64,000 nucleotides of DNA from Salticus scenicus (Eukaryota > Arthropoda > Arachnida > Araneae > Salticidae): assembly GCA_963930645.1 (NCBI GenBank), contig OZ005662.1, positions 104,020,436-104,084,435 of the forward strand, in the 5' to 3' direction. The notes under the pieces are model-generated. The model saw only the letters and a program-made list of their open reading frames with translations. It ran no database searches and had not been told where the DNA came from. How positions within the stretch are numbered: the first letter of the stretch is position 1; each line of letters opens with the position of its first letter. Shown in pieces: positions 32,881 through 44,950 of the stretch. Position numbers and translations under genes: made by a program.

Positions 32881-33260
32881 CCCAGGTGGTGCCGGAAAGA
32901 GGGACTATGGGGCAAAAAAATAGAAATACAGTTAGACCGTTCAAAATTGGTACACACAAGTTTTAGAGACCTGAAAGTCGAATTAGGATATTTTTGAAAG
33001 TATGAAGTTATTAGGAGGGACAGAAAGGGGGAGGGTGTAGGGGCAAAGTATAAAAATACAGTTTGTCCGTTCAAAATTGGTACAAAGAGGTTTTTGATAT
33101 CTATAAATCGATTGTGATATTTTCGAATTTGTAAAGTTATTAGGAGGGAGGAATTGGCGAGGAGAAAAAAATAAAAATAGGGTTAGGTCGTTCAAAATTG
33201 GTATAAAGAGGTTTGTGATACTTGCAAATCGATCGCGGATATTTTCGAATTTGTATAGTT
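32880..33260. repeat. Degenerate tandem repeat, period about 120-130 bp
   Basis: CGTTCAAAATTGGTA occurs near 32938, 33068 and 33189 (spacings 130 and 121), each followed by GAGGTTT or similar, a GATATTTT(C/T)GAA block and GTTATTAGG(AGGGA). Nearly three units. The open frames on the minus strand here repeat the same short peptide (VxFLFF...SFLPPNNF-like) because of this repeat and are not genes. Confidence 0.8.
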
Positions 33261-34950
33261 ATTAGGGATAGATTTTGCTGTAATTATGTTTAACAACAGG
33301 TAAATAATGATTTCATTCATGAAATTTAATCGGTTGTCAAAACAATGCAATGGAATGTCATTTGCATAAAATTTTGTGATGTAAGGGAAAGCGAGTTGAA
33401 AGAGACGCAGGATGAATGGGACAATAGCAAAATTTTTATGATTTGCAAGCACCATAAACTTTTCAATTTTTTCTGATATATGGCAGTTCTGAGGTCATTT
33501 ATCAAGTTTAGTTTCAGAATTGCGCTATCTATAGAAGGGCAGAAAAAAATAAAAGCGTCTTTTTCTGCTGCCAAAGTAAGTTTTTACTGATTCAATTAGT
33601 TAGTAGATAAGAAATGAAATATTTAGTTAAAGTTAATATAACTCGTTTATGGTCAAAAGGCATAATCTTTAATTGTGTATATGATATTCAAGAAGAATAT
33701 TGACAATTGTTCCTCAAGCCTATTTCCAGTTTTTTATGATCATTTGGTGGTGGGGGTGGATGGGACAGAAAAAGCAAATTATTATTAATTAAAAATAATA
33801 ACTTTTTATTAAAGTTAGTATGTTTATATGTAACTGATTACAGAAGTGTACTTATGATCAATGTTACAAAATTCTGAATTATATATGGTGAACGTATTCA
33901 ATAAAAACATGAAAAATGTCCTATTCATACCCACTCTCTCCTAAATCAATCATATATTAAACTTTTTTTTTTTTTTTAATGTATATTTTATACGGTTTGA
34001 AATTTACTCAGAAATGACAGCCTATACTTATTATTCTCACAGGAAACTTCTATGAAATTTTTAGAAACACTGAATTTTTTATCAAATTGTACATGACACA
34101 AAGATTTATTATTCCTCTTCGTTTAATGTATGCAGAGCTGCTGACATACTGAAACATTACATACTTCTATTTCTGTATTATTATTATTACTATCATTATT
34201 ATATTTATTACTTGTCGTATTGAATCACATAATTTTCGTTAAAGATAAGGAAAAAATTCCAGAAATCATTGTTTGAAATATTTCAGAGAATTGTCAACTG
34301 TCGATACAACTGACGTAACATCGTCGTGCATTAATCTTCGTTATACTCGATTTTTCCCCCCCATGAAATGCTCCGAAACCTAGATTCTGAACTCCGCTTA
34401 TGCCTCAGGCTTTCTGAAGATTGTTAAATTCGCGAATTACATCAGCGTGAGTGACCTGAAAACTCGAAGTGTCATGATTCACTTCCAAAACTTTCTAAAT
34501 GTAAAATTGAATCCTCTCTCTTTTTTGTCTTTGATAATAAAAATTTCCTTGAATTTCATTTCTATGGTATCTGCAATGTCATCTACATTTTCTTCGTCAG
34601 TGTACGCATAGGTTTGGTAATTTCGAATAAGGATTGTGCGAAATATCCCTTGGCTGCTTTCTAGATAGAATTATCTTCTGGAGCGAACGATTCATTAAAA
34701 AAAAAAAAACTCACTTTCTTTTTTCTTTATACTAAATTCCGAATCGTTTAAAACTTTTAATTTTTAACATTTTACTATCAGTATTATCTTTAATGAATAC
34801 TTTTATAAAACTGAAATAAACTTTATTGTAATTAACTTTAAGCCCATGCAAACAATTGTTTCCTTCATGAAGTTTCATTGGTTTTCAACGAAAAGCTGCA
34901 GACGGTAAAATGATATTTACATAAAAATTTATGACGTAAAAATTTAAACA
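33261..34950. other. AT-rich sequence, nothing recognised
   Basis: About 1.7 kb. A T run near 33963-33979 and an A run near 34698-34710. The overlapping frames at 33192-33574 have no recognisable motif and unlike codon composition, and are left out. Confidence 0.5.
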
Positions 34951-34952
34951 TA

Positions 34953-35165
34953 CCGTCGATAACAAAAGTGTCCGAACACTAGCAAAAATTCCCATGTAAA
35001 AAAAAGTACATTTCATACGGTTTTGATAAATAAATCTTTGTCGAATCCTGTTCTTAGTCAGTGTAAGAACATGATTCGATAAGGATTTATTGAACAAAAC
35101 AGTATAGAGTGTACTTTTTTTAATAGGAATTTTTGATAGTTTTCGGACACTTATGTTACCGACTG
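34953..35165. mobile_element. Tc1/mariner-type MITE with TA flanks
   Basis: 213 bp. CCGTCGATAACAAAAGTGTC at left and GACACTTATGTTACCGACTG at right are the outer parts of inverted repeats of about 75 bp (interior AACACTAGCAAAAATTCC against GGAATTTTTGATAGTTT). TA precedes (34951-34952) and follows (35166-35167), fitting Tc1/mariner. A second, decayed copy is at 4339-4549. An (AT)n run follows at about 35178-35204. Confidence 0.85.
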
Positions 35166-35172
35166 TACATTG

Positions 35173-35207
<35 letters not shown>

Positions 35208-35209
35208 AT

Positions 35210-35761
35210 ATGGCTTATAATTTATTCTCAGAAATAGGAAATATGGGGTAATTAAAACATATTACACACATTTCATGGTTCCAAGCAAAATTTCCAAAAT
35301 TCTTCAATAGATTTAATAAGAATTTTGATGACAAACTTATACTACACAGGTCAAATGGTATAGGAAGTAATCATTATATTTGTTTTGTATTCAGTTATTT
35401 AGAGTGGCTGTGAGGATGTTCAAATAGGTTATGTATACACAGCTGCCAACTTGCACGATTTTTTGTTCACGGAAATTTTTAATAGAAATTATTAATAATA
35501 GTTTTAGAAGTTTCCTGCGATTGAAGACGAAGAATTTTTTTGCCAATAATTATTGATGTTAAAAAACGATACAAGTTGAAATCTATGTGTGTATATACAT
35601 AAATATATATGTTTAAAGGATTACCTACTGAATAGGTGGTACGAAATCATACAGAAATAACGGCCTTTTGAGTGATTTGCAAATTCTCTTTATGTCATGG
35701 ACACTACAAAGTGTATTGAAAAAAACATTTAACGTTAATCCTTATACGCAAGTTACTGGCG
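35210..35761. other. AT-rich sequence with a MITE end
   Basis: CAGCTGCCAACTTGCACGAT near 35442 resembles a MITE left arm, but I did not find its partner. No coding signal. Confidence 0.4.
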
Positions 35762-36484
35762 AAAGTGTTAATTTTCACTATGAGGCGACCACAATATATT
35801 TGATATTTTATTTTACAAAAAATACAAAATACAAATACGGGTTTTACGTTGTTTTAGTCAACGCCGTGACATCTTGTCATAGACTAAATAGAGTTATTTC
35901 CCCATAAACGTAGCAAGAGTTGTCAGTTGTTAGGATACTTAATACTAAATCAAGGTATTTTAAAATGATAAGAAAATTTCACAGTTGCATAAAAAATAAT
36001 AATGAGATATCTAACGTAACTATTCATTGATAAAATCGAATAAATCAACAATTGTAATCTCTTGCATAAATTGATTTTTTTTTCGCTTGGCATTTAGTAA
36101 CGTGAAATGATTTTTCATTTTTTCTTGCTTTCTCTTTGCGATCAACTCAAGTTAAAAAAAAAAGGGGGGGGGGGGAGAGCTAATTTTTATTTTTAAATAT
36201 TATTTTTGTTTCCTTCAACATCGAATCCATAACCTTTTTTTTTTTTTTTAATTTTGTTATCAAATGGAACTATTGTGTAGTGCATACATAGCATATTAAG
36301 CAGAAACATTTATAATTCTTCTTATTCTTATATTTTTAATAGTTTATACTAGTTACTTTTAAAAATAAAAAAATATTATGATATAACACTCAATTATCTT
36401 TCACTTACCTTGAATTTCTACAATTTAAAGACAGACTGCAGACTAAAGAGTAAGAGAGGATTGACAATCTAATTCAGAGATTTT

Positions 36485-36640
36485 TTAGTTCCGGCCTCTT
36501 TTCCCCACACTTAATTTTTAGAGTAATTCTCTTCAAATGTATATATGATGAATTAAGGAAAATAAAAACTCTAAAAAAAGACTGTTGTGTAAAAAGGGGC
36601 AGGGGCTAACAATCCTCCAGACTAGGTTGACAGCTTTGGT
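36485..36640. mobile_element. GCCCCGCC-family MITE relative, shared by both D1 copies
   Basis: TTAGTTCCGGCCTCTTTTCC...TAATTTTTAGAGTAATTCTC and GAGTAAAAACTCTAAAAAAAGACTG-like right arm with GGGGCAGGGGCTAACAATCC. The D1 partner at about 56690-57050 carries the element 56834-57029 inserted in its right arm. The ends are not sharply defined. Confidence 0.55.
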
Positions 36641-37487
36641 AAGATAACAAGTACTGTAAATAAATCTACGTTAAAAGCAATTCAAAATACTTTAGTACAG
36701 TTTCATTTGTCATATAATTCTGCGTGAGGAGGATGCCACTCTATCTCGACCCACTCCCATGTTCGAATATAGCATTTTTATTATAAGAAATAGGAAACTG
36801 TTGTTAAACTTAAAAGATTATACCAAATTATTTAAATAAATTTCATCCGCACTTTTTCTTGGAAATTAAAAATAAAAATAAAAATGTTAATTAAACATTT
36901 CCATGGGCAACCTTATATAAATTTCAAAAAAAAAAAAAAAATGTTACTGTAATTATTTGTTTTTAGTTTATGCTGATAACAACCATACACAGATTTCAAC
37001 CGTTAAGTATTTTACTTTACAATTAAATGGATATCAAAACGTGTGACTATGCAATGAGAAAAAAATCGTTGAAATATAAATTTAAAAATATTTCATTTGC
37101 CGTATAGGCATGAGAATTAATTTTAAGTAGTGAGCAATTTTCTTTCACGGGGTAAAATGTAGTGAAGAAATTCCATCAATTACTATGAATAGAAAGGTGC
37201 ACTTTCATGGATTTATTGGTAGACCCGTTTGTTGTGTATACATTATGTACACAACACATTGTGCATTTAAATATAATTTTTGCAGATAATACTTAAAATA
37301 CTTAACTTACTATACCAACCATGTATAATACAGATTTAAAATGCCGAGTTTAGACTCTTGTTACTGTTTTTTCTTAAGACATGCTGATTACACAAACACA
37401 CATATTTAGACAACTTACAAGCAAATACACAAACCAAACATTAAAAATCTGATTTTTGAATTTAATTGATCTCGTGCCACGTAAATA

Positions 37488-37671
37488 CAGAGCTGCCACC
37501 ATAATCCAGAGAATAGTTAGTACCGCCCCTTTTACCAGACCACTAAATTTTTTAGAGTAAATTTTCTTCAAATGTATTTACGATGAATTAAGAAGAATAA
37601 TTCTCTAAAAATATACTGGTGTGGAAAAAGAGATGGTACTTGCAGTCCTCTGGATTAGTTTGACAACCCTG
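37488..37671. mobile_element. MITE with 6-bp duplication, unoccupied site in D1 copy 2
   Basis: 184 bp, CAGAGCTGCCACCATAATCC at left, GGATTAGTTTGACAACCCTG at right. TAAATA flanks both sides (37482-37487, 37672-37677). The other D1 copy reads CATGTAAATATAAC at 58304-58315 without the element, so the duplication is 6 bp (7 if the terminal G is counted). Confidence 0.88.
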
Positions 37672-37914
37672 TAAATATAACAAAAACTGAATTTGAAAAA
37701 TTTGACCCAAGAACAATATTTTCTCAAACATATTTGGCGAAAATTAAGTAAAAATGTCACAATTCGATAAATTTAACTAAAATTTGACGAGTTGGTAAGA
37801 TAACGTAATCTGAAAAGTCATCGTTTTATAATAATTGACATGAATTGTTATATTTAATGTATAAAAATTTTTAATTGGCAGTCAAATAGATGTTGTTTTT
37901 TAAGAAAAAATATC

Positions 37915-37946
<32 letters not shown>

Positions 37947-38367
37947 ATAATTAGGTGTTTTTTCCATTAAGCCATAATGAAGTTTTAATAAATATGATAG
38001 ATTTTCATCTTTATTATAATATTTATATTTTCCACATTCCTCTCTAGTCTTAAAAAAAAGAAGAAAAATAACTTTTTAAAAGAACCAAAGAACGTATCTT
38101 TCAGTAAAATGTAACTAGAATTTACAAGATGTTCAATCAATGCTGCGAAACTTTGCTACATTTTTATTCAACTCACCAATAATCATGAAAATAAAATATT
38201 TGATAGAGGATTAATTTTTGAACTGATTAGTCAACCATTGCACTTAAAGTTTAGTAAAGGATACTGAATGAAAAAAAAGCAGCAAAATCTGGCAACACTG
38301 TGTTCAGTCAGTTTCATATTAAAAAATAACGAAAATGTAAACAATTGGCTTAGATTAAAAACGCTTT

Positions 38368-38791
38368 CATAGATGCCAACATTTTAACTTATCCCGGAGT
38401 ATTTTGAGCACCGCATTTCTGTCAGGAATAATTTCTTCTTATTTTCTTCTTATTTTGTCGACGTTACACATTGGAGAAAATGTTTCAATAAATAAAGTGG
38501 TACGAAGTAAAGGCGGGACTGAAAACGCTCCTTAAACCGTTAGTAGTCGCTAGTTGGTCGATTTGCCGCCCATCCTTCAGTGTTGTCAGATTTTTTTATT
38601 CAATAGCCACCAAAAATTTTTAGACGTAGCATTTGATATATGTAATATGCGAATAAAATCAAAGGAACGTCGATCACAACACTTCTTAAAATTATTGGTG
38701 AGAGTTGAATAAAAAGTGCGCAATCTGTCATAGGTGGCGCTGTTTATATCGACTACTAACGGGTTAATAAGTTAAAATATTGGCATCTGTG
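38368..38791. mobile_element. GCCCCGCC-family MITE split by a family B TTAA MITE
   Basis: Left arm CATAGATGCCAACATTTTAA, inner AAGGCGGGACTGAAAACGCT, then the nested element, then AAGTTAAAATATTGGCATCT. The same insertion in D1 copy 2 (58944-59139) has no nested element. Confidence 0.85.
38532..38767. mobile_element. TTAA MITE, family B (copy 2, inverted)
   Basis: 236 bp, the same length as 17821-18056 but reversed. TTAAACCGTTAGTAGTCGCT at left, GACTACTAACGGGTTAA at right, TTAA at 38532-38535 and 38764-38767. It sits in the right arm of the MITE at 38368-38791 and is absent from the D1 partner, so it inserted after the D1 duplication. Confidence 0.92.
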
Positions 38792-38877
38792 CTTAGCATC
38801 ATTTCAACTTCAGTATATTTTGCGTCCATGATAACAACATAATCTTATTCAATAACAAAGAAATAAAACAGGAAAAA

Positions 38878-38909
<32 letters not shown>

Positions 38910-40345
38910 TAATTAAAGAAAACGCATACAATAATTTGCTTTCGTATATCCTTCACATGGTGGTTACTTTTATAGTATATTGTCCAAAATAGCAATACAA
39001 CGAAAAATTTAATTTGTTGACTAAAGTATTAAAAGCTTCACAAAATCATCTTTATAACATTATTTCTATTCAGAAAGCAGTAAAAATATTGAATAAATGT
39101 AATCCTGTATATCGTGTAAGCATGGGTCAGTCTTAAGACTATTGAATAATATCATAAAAGGTTCGTCAATTTTTATGAATTTGTAAAATGTCTGCAAACT
39201 TATGGGACACCCTGTGTAAACAACACATTAAATTTTATGTAATGCAAAAATATTTATATACGCTTAAATAATATCCATATCACAGACCGCAATGTGTCAG
39301 AAATTTTTAAAGAATTTCTTTAGCCAAATCAGTTGCTCTCTATACAGTATATGTGTTAAAGGATTTTCCATAATGAATATACGAAACGTAAATTAATGTC
39401 TAGGCAATCTATAATCATTAAATGAAATTAGAGCACCTAAAGGAAGACAGATAGACTAACTGAGTAATAATTTATCTTAAACTTCTTTAAAAATACTTAT
39501 TCAATTTTAGTAATTCACAATTATAACACTTAACGTATATGAAAATTTATTCATGGCTCTGTAAATTATGCTAAACATACCATACTATAAATTGAAAATA
39601 TCTTTCTTTCTACATATGAATCATAAATATGATTTTCATTATGATTGAAGCCACACAAAATATTTAAACATGTTTTAAAAAAATACCTGTCAAACTAAAA
39701 TCATTGCTTTGGAAATATTTTAAGTTTCCCTCTACAGAAATTGCTAAAAGGATATTTATCCCATTTTCAATACGGAACATGCCATAGTGAATTTGAATAA
39801 CATATATCAGTTTGAAGGATTTTTTAAAATATTAACGTTAGCTAGTGCGTATAGAGTCAGACAGGTAGACAAATCGAAATTATAAACAATTTTTAACTTT
39901 GTTTAAAAGTGTTAATTACACATTATTAAAAACCATTTCGTATTGATATAAAAGAAGGAGAAAGGGAGTTTGAACAAAATTTCTAATGAAACACCACTTT
40001 TATTTCCGACTGCATTTGAATCTACATTATATTACCTTTGAAATTAGAGTAAGCTTTATAGTTTTTGTAACTAATGCTATATTTAAAAATTTCTTTTATA
40101 CGAAAATCTTGTAATGTAAATTTAAATTAAGTTTACTCAAACTATAATATATTCCTGTTATTTTTCAAAAATAAAAAATAATGTACACGAAACATCCCTT
40201 CATCACTAAATCGTAAACCTACAATATAGTTCAAGAACAATAAATACTACATTCAAAATTTATGATCTTCTGATTTTCTATCTGTTTTCATTCTAGAGAT
40301 TTCAAGAGAATGTATGAGAAAACAGAAACACATGAATTGTAACTA

Positions 40346-40790
40346 CACTGTAAAAAAAATTTTCAGTATTTTACAACAAAAGGTGCTGGCACCGCGGCTG
40401 CCAGCACAGTTGCTGTAAAATTTACAAACTGCTGTTTTTTATGGTGCTGTAAAATTTACTGCACTTTGCTGTGAATTTTACAAGATGCTGTTTTTAGTAG
40501 TGCTGTAAAATTAACTGCATTTTGCTGTGAATTTTACAAGATGCTGTTTTAAAAAGTGTTGTAAAATTTACAACAAAGTGTAGTTAATTTTACAACACTT
40601 TTTAAAACAGCATCTTGTGAAATTCACAGCAAAGTGCAGTTAATTTTACAGCACTACTAAAAACAACATATTGAAAAATTCACAGCAAAGTGCAGTAAAT
40701 TTTACAGCACCGTAAAAGCAGCAGCTTGTAAATTTTACAGCAACTGTGTTGGCAGCCGTGGTGCCAGCACCTTTTGTTGTAAAATACTGA

Positions 40791-40836
<46 letters not shown>

Positions 40837-40839
40837 GTG
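40346..40839. mobile_element. 494-bp palindromic foldback element with TA flanks
   Basis: Nearly the whole length is one imperfect palindrome centred near 40575: CACTGTAAAAAAA at left, a T run and TTTACAGTG at right, with GGTGCTGGCACC and GGTGCCAGCACC, then repeated TGCTGTAAAATTTAC / GTAAATTTTACAGCA blocks. TA lies on each side (40344-40345, 40840-40841). It is probably a Tc1/mariner-type foldback MITE. Its RNA would form a very long hairpin. A related right end (TTTTTTTACAGTGTA) is at about 50500-50516. The frame at 40680-40898 is part of the hairpin and not a gene. Confidence 0.85.
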
Positions 40840-40844
40840 TAGGC

Positions 40845-41071
40845 AGTGATGCCAGATTGGGGATTTTCGAGCCTTCTGGGGACAATTTTGGGGACCAAAT
40901 GTTTGTGGGGACTATTTTGGGGAGTTCTTCAACTTTCTGTCAATGGTGGCAACATAATGATTTATCCCTACGACTAGAGACTTTCAATAGCCTTATTGTT
41001 ATTTGGGGATTTTTTTCAAAATTGCCTTCATTTGGGGAACAATCTGAGCTTAAATCATAGAAAAATCTGCT

Positions 41072-41114
<43 letters not shown>

Positions 41115-41238
41115 AATTTTTATTTTTCCTCTTTAGTAGAAATCAAGCTGGGGATTTTTTCGAAAAAAAAAAAACACCCTGATTTGGGAAAATTTGAAGA
41201 CCTGTTTGGGGAAATAATTTTCGACCATCTGGCATCAC
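40845..41238. mobile_element. GGGGATTTT-family element
   Basis: 394 bp. AGTGATGCCAGAT at left and ATCTGGCATCAC at right form the ends. GTAGGC flanks both sides (40839-40844, 41239-41244), where the left copy overlaps the end of the palindromic element. The interior is punctuated by TTGGGGATTTT / GGGGAC blocks on one strand and long T runs. The frame at 40857-41060 is within it and has no recognisable domain. A partial copy is at 4744-4839. Confidence 0.7.
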
Positions 41239-41245
41239 GTAGGCT

Positions 41246-41345
41246 GTAGAGATGGGAATAATCGAATGATTTTGATAATCGAGTGATTTGCTTTCGAATG
41301 ATTTTAATAATCGAATGATTTTACAATCGATTATTGATGACGTAA
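41246..41345. repeat. Short tandem repeat of AATCGAATGATTTT
   Basis: About five imperfect units of (T)AATCGA(A/G)TGATTT between 41256 and 41335. Confidence 0.8.
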
Positions 41346-41454
41346 GCGTAGAATAAGCGTTTTCTAATTAGTTTCGGTTTCTTCGTAGCTATCAGGTTGC
41401 TTTCTGTTTATACTTTGTCTTTTCACTCATTGCTATGAAATTTTAAGGTCTAAC

Positions 41455-41600
41455 CTAGAGTCCTGCACACCCGACCCGAACCCGACAGATGAATTTTATA
41501 TCAACCCGAAACCCGACCCGAACCCACAGTAGAGAAATTTTTACGACCCGCACCCGACCCAAACCCGCTGTCTGTAGACCCCGACCCGAAACCCGAAAAT
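41455..41600. mobile_element. Single end of a hAT-like element with CCCGACCCGAA repeats
   Basis: TAGAGTCCTGCACACCCGAC starts a block of degenerate CCCGACCCGAACCC repeats, the complement style of the ends at 2724-3444. The other end was not found before the 41810 foldback element, so it is probably truncated. Confidence 0.5.
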
Positions 41601-41809
41601 TAAATAAAAATTACTTATTCATCTAAAAACCATACAAAACTTTTTTAAATTATAAAATAAGGTAAATTTTCACTGTCATACAGTTGGTAAATTATTTAAA
41701 AAATAATTTGAAATGTAATCACTAATTGTTTAGTTTAAAAATTAAAAAATCTGAAAAATAGATCAATGATAATTTTTAACGATTTATGTAAATTGTTAAC
41801 TTCAAGAGT

Positions 41810-42641
41810 AAACTAGTATGTTGTGGCCACCACAAGACTTTCTTTTATACTTTCCTATATTTTACTAAGTGCAAATAATTTATTTATTTATTTATTTTTA
41901 TTATCATTATCTAGCAGGATGAATGCAAACGATTTGCATCTTAAGAAACAACTAACACTAAATATCCAAAGTATGCATTTTTATTGCCTATAAATGGCAT
42001 CTTAAAAAGTACGTTTTTATAACCCGATAAGAATTCAAATTGGATCATCATAATGTCTCGTAATAGCCTTTTCACATTTCAAGCTTCGTTTGATTATACT
42101 CAATAGAACCTGAGATATAGCCTCCTCCTAAATCTCGAAAATTGCTGATAGCAGCGCCACCTGTTGATCGGTTGACAAAATTTGATGGGCACTAATTTAG
42201 GTCAAGGTGCCTCTACATATAAATTCATATATAATTCTGAACAGTAGTTCCGGAGATACAGTCGCCACAAAATTTTTGTCACACACACACAGGCAGACAG
42301 ACATTTTCTATAAATGATAAAATCGTGTTCTAGACCTCTCAAAACGTGTAAATCCGTCGAAAACTCGAAGTCAAAAATTTTTATGAATCCAATTCTTTTA
42401 TTGAATATAGAAGAAAGTAAAAAATGCACTTCAATTTAAATGTTCGTAATTTATTGTTTAATACTTATAGTCTGGGGAAAAAATGATGTATTATTCTTTA
42501 TTGCTTTTTACTTTCTTCTATGTGTAATATAGAGAAAGTATTGGATTCGTAAAAATTTTCGACCTCGGGTTTTTGATGAATTTACATGTTCTGAGAGCTG
42601 TAGAACACGATTTGACCATTTTTAGAAAATGTCTGTCTGTC

Positions 42642-42680
<39 letters not shown>

Positions 42681-43149
42681 CAAAATTTTGTGGCAACTGT
42701 ATCTCAGGAACTACTGCACAGAATTTCATACAAATTGGTATGTAGTTGCACCTTGACATAAATTAGTGCCTATCAACTTTTGGTAAAAATTGTCTTACAG
42801 GTTGCGTTGCCATCCCGCTTTTTCTAAATTTTTAACATGGTGATATAGGACAAAATTTTGTATAAATGTGCATAAAGAGAATTATTTTTTAGTAATCATT
42901 ACGAAATTTACAAGAATTATTTATAATAGAGATAATCAACTGGGAAAAAATTTTTGTATGCGTAGGATGCTCGCCACCCCCACTGGGGGGGATGTCCCCC
43001 CTCGAGGTGAGTAAATTTTCAAGATGGGTATCTTTCGAAAGGTCTCGTCAATACCTTTAAAACGAATGGTTGAACTATAAATCTGTGATAATTTAAAACA
43101 AAGTTATCGATTTTTTTTACTTTTAACAAAAAGTAACTTAGAAAAAAAA

Positions 43150-43184
<35 letters not shown>

Positions 43185-43711
43185 GAAATTTAACCAGACT
43201 TGGTATTTAGTTGGCCCCTGACATAAACTGGGGCTGATTAGATTTGGGGATCAATCTCTCAACAGGTGGCGCTGTGATCGTATTTTTTCTAAATTTTTAA
43301 CATGGCAGTATAGGACAAATTTCGTATAAATGTACATAATGAGAGTTATTTTTAACCTGTGATTGTGAAATTAATATGAATTATTGATAATAGTAGTAGT
43401 TAATTAGGAAAAAAAATTGGGGCATCGCTTCCCCCCTAGGGGGAAGTACCCCCAGAAGGGGGGGGGGGGGGTAAATTTTCAAGATCGGTATCTTTCGAAA
43501 GGTCTCGTCAATACCATTAAAACGAGTGGTTGAATTTTAAATGTGTGGTAATTTAAAACAAAGTTATCGATTTTTTATTACTTTTAACGAAAAAAAACTG
43601 AAAAAAATCGTTTTTTTTTTTTTTTTTTTTTTTTTTAAATATTGTTATGGCGTGAATTTGTATAGGAAAATATAGAAGAAAGTCTTGTGGTGGCCACAAC
43701 ATACTAGTTTC
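41810..43711. mobile_element. 1.9-kb foldback element with CTTGTGGTGGCCACAA arms
   Basis: AAACTAGTATGTTGTGGCCA at left and TGGCCACAACATACTAGTTT at right begin inverted repeats of about 50 bp (continuing CCACAAGACTTTCTT and AAGAAAGTCTTGTGG). A second inverted pair lies inside (AACTCGAAGTCAAAAATTTT near 42365 and AAAATTTTCGACCTCGGGTT near 42555), plus (TG)n and (TCTG)n microsatellites at about 42625-42680. The right half holds a tandem duplication (42765-43605). No target duplication or ORF was seen. Superfamily unknown. Confidence 0.65.
42765..43605. repeat. Two-copy direct repeat of about 400 bp inside the foldback element
   Basis: About 42785-43150 and 43225-43605 match, with shared blocks TTTCTAAATTTTTAACATGG, GGTATCTTTCGAAAGGTCTC, GTCAATACC and TTAAAACAAAGTTATCGATT. 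Each contains a G/C-run palindrome (CACTGGGGGGGATGTCCCCC; CCCCCTAGGGGGAAGTACCC) and ends in a long T run. Confidence 0.85.
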
Positions 43712-44950
43712 CAATGTGGATGTTTAACTTTAGTATAATAATTTGTGTAGCATGTATGTGATTCACAGTTAAACATCTGCTATTTAAGGGTCATTGATCA
43801 CTTTAAATTCCCATAATCAGCAACTTAGCTTCCTCCGGTGACAGTTTTGCTTGGTGCATTATTTATTTGTTCTAGAGAAGGCGATAAAGAATATAATCTG
43901 CCTTGATGGCATTCGTTTCCTTTCTGTGTTTATTTTACATTACTTTTTTTAATTAAATTACAACAAGTATTCCCTGTAGATTTTCTGCATATACAAATGT
44001 AAATGGAAGAAAATTCAAAATTTCATTAACATAAAAGCGAGGATTAAAATTCATTGAAAATAAAGATATCTTAAAAAAAAAAAAAAAAAAAAATGTAATT
44101 TAAGAAATAATTTAAATTATCAAAACGTAAAAGCAAGGTTATGTTGTATTTCTTATATGTGTATATATATATACATATATTAACAATAGTACATAAAAAT
44201 TTTAATACAGTACTTTAAAATTTTCATACAATTTCTATAGATGATCAGTTTTCGATTTGTTGAAGAAAAGAAAACGTATACGGATATTTTTTTGTCATGT
44301 TTACACGGATTTTTTTTTTTTTTTCAGGTGGGTATCCGCGTATAGGAAAACGGAGCTCCGACACGTGTCTAAAATCAGTTAAAGAGCTATAATTATGTCT
44401 ACAAATTTATGCTTTCAATTGTAATTTTTTTTTTTTTTTTTTTTTTTGAATGATGTTCTCAAGTCGACCCGACTCATAGAAAGCTAGTTCAAAACCAAGT
44501 CATGTCCATTCGCACAGCCGTACGGAATTTTCCGTGTTTTTTCTCCAAAACTCACAGGAAAAGTGCTATTGAGTGTACTCCCCTCGAACCTAGGTCCCAA
44601 GGGCAGACAAACACCTTCAATTCTCACATTATAACCGAAATGTTTAAATTAGTCCACAAATAGACACTGAATAAAATATTGGAAATTTTTATTGGGTTCA
44701 TTTGGTTATTATTTATACTCAGAATTCCTTTTTTAGAAATATATATATATATATACTAAGTCCAGGCCATTATGAAACCTGAATCCATTACTTTTTGACA
44801 TGCTTGAAAAAAAAAAAAATCCTTTTTATTTGTAAGTACAAGAAATAGGCAAGTATTTCTTATTCATGCACTAAAATATCTCACAGCATTTTTTTTTTTT
44901 TTTTAATGTACTTAAAGACTAATAATTTTTTATAAAAGTGTGTGAAACTG
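43712..44950. other. AT-rich sequence; possible tRNA-derived fragment near 44460-44640
   Basis: Mostly A/T runs. Around 44455-44640 the GC content rises. On the minus strand GGACCTAGGTTCGAGGGGAG resembles a tRNA B box, so this could be a SINE relic, but no A box was identified. No ORF. Confidence 0.35.

Larger units (their letters stand above)
35762..40345. repeat. Large duplicated segment D1, copy 1
   Basis: Colinear, same orientation, with 55640-60893 over about 4.6 kb. Shared blocks occur all along: GTAGCAAGAGTTGT, TTTGTCATATAATTCTG, CAACCGTTAAGTATTTTAC, GCAATGAGAAAAAAAT, CACAATTCGATAAATTTAAC, CATGATAACAAC and TTTAAGTTTCCCTCTACAGAAA. Neither copy has a conserved reading frame. MITEs private to one copy (37488-37671, 38532-38767 here; 56834-57029 there) make this pair useful for dating insertions. 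Homology ends at the palindrome at 40346. Confidence 0.9.

Noticed and set aside
32726..33574. Series of overlapping minus-strand frames with similar peptides
   Set aside because: The similarity comes from the 120-130 bp tandem repeat; the frames change between units.
40680..41060. Frames at 40680-40898 and 40857-41060
   Set aside because: The first lies mainly in the 494-bp palindrome and its T run, the second inside the GGGGATTTT element. Neither has a domain.
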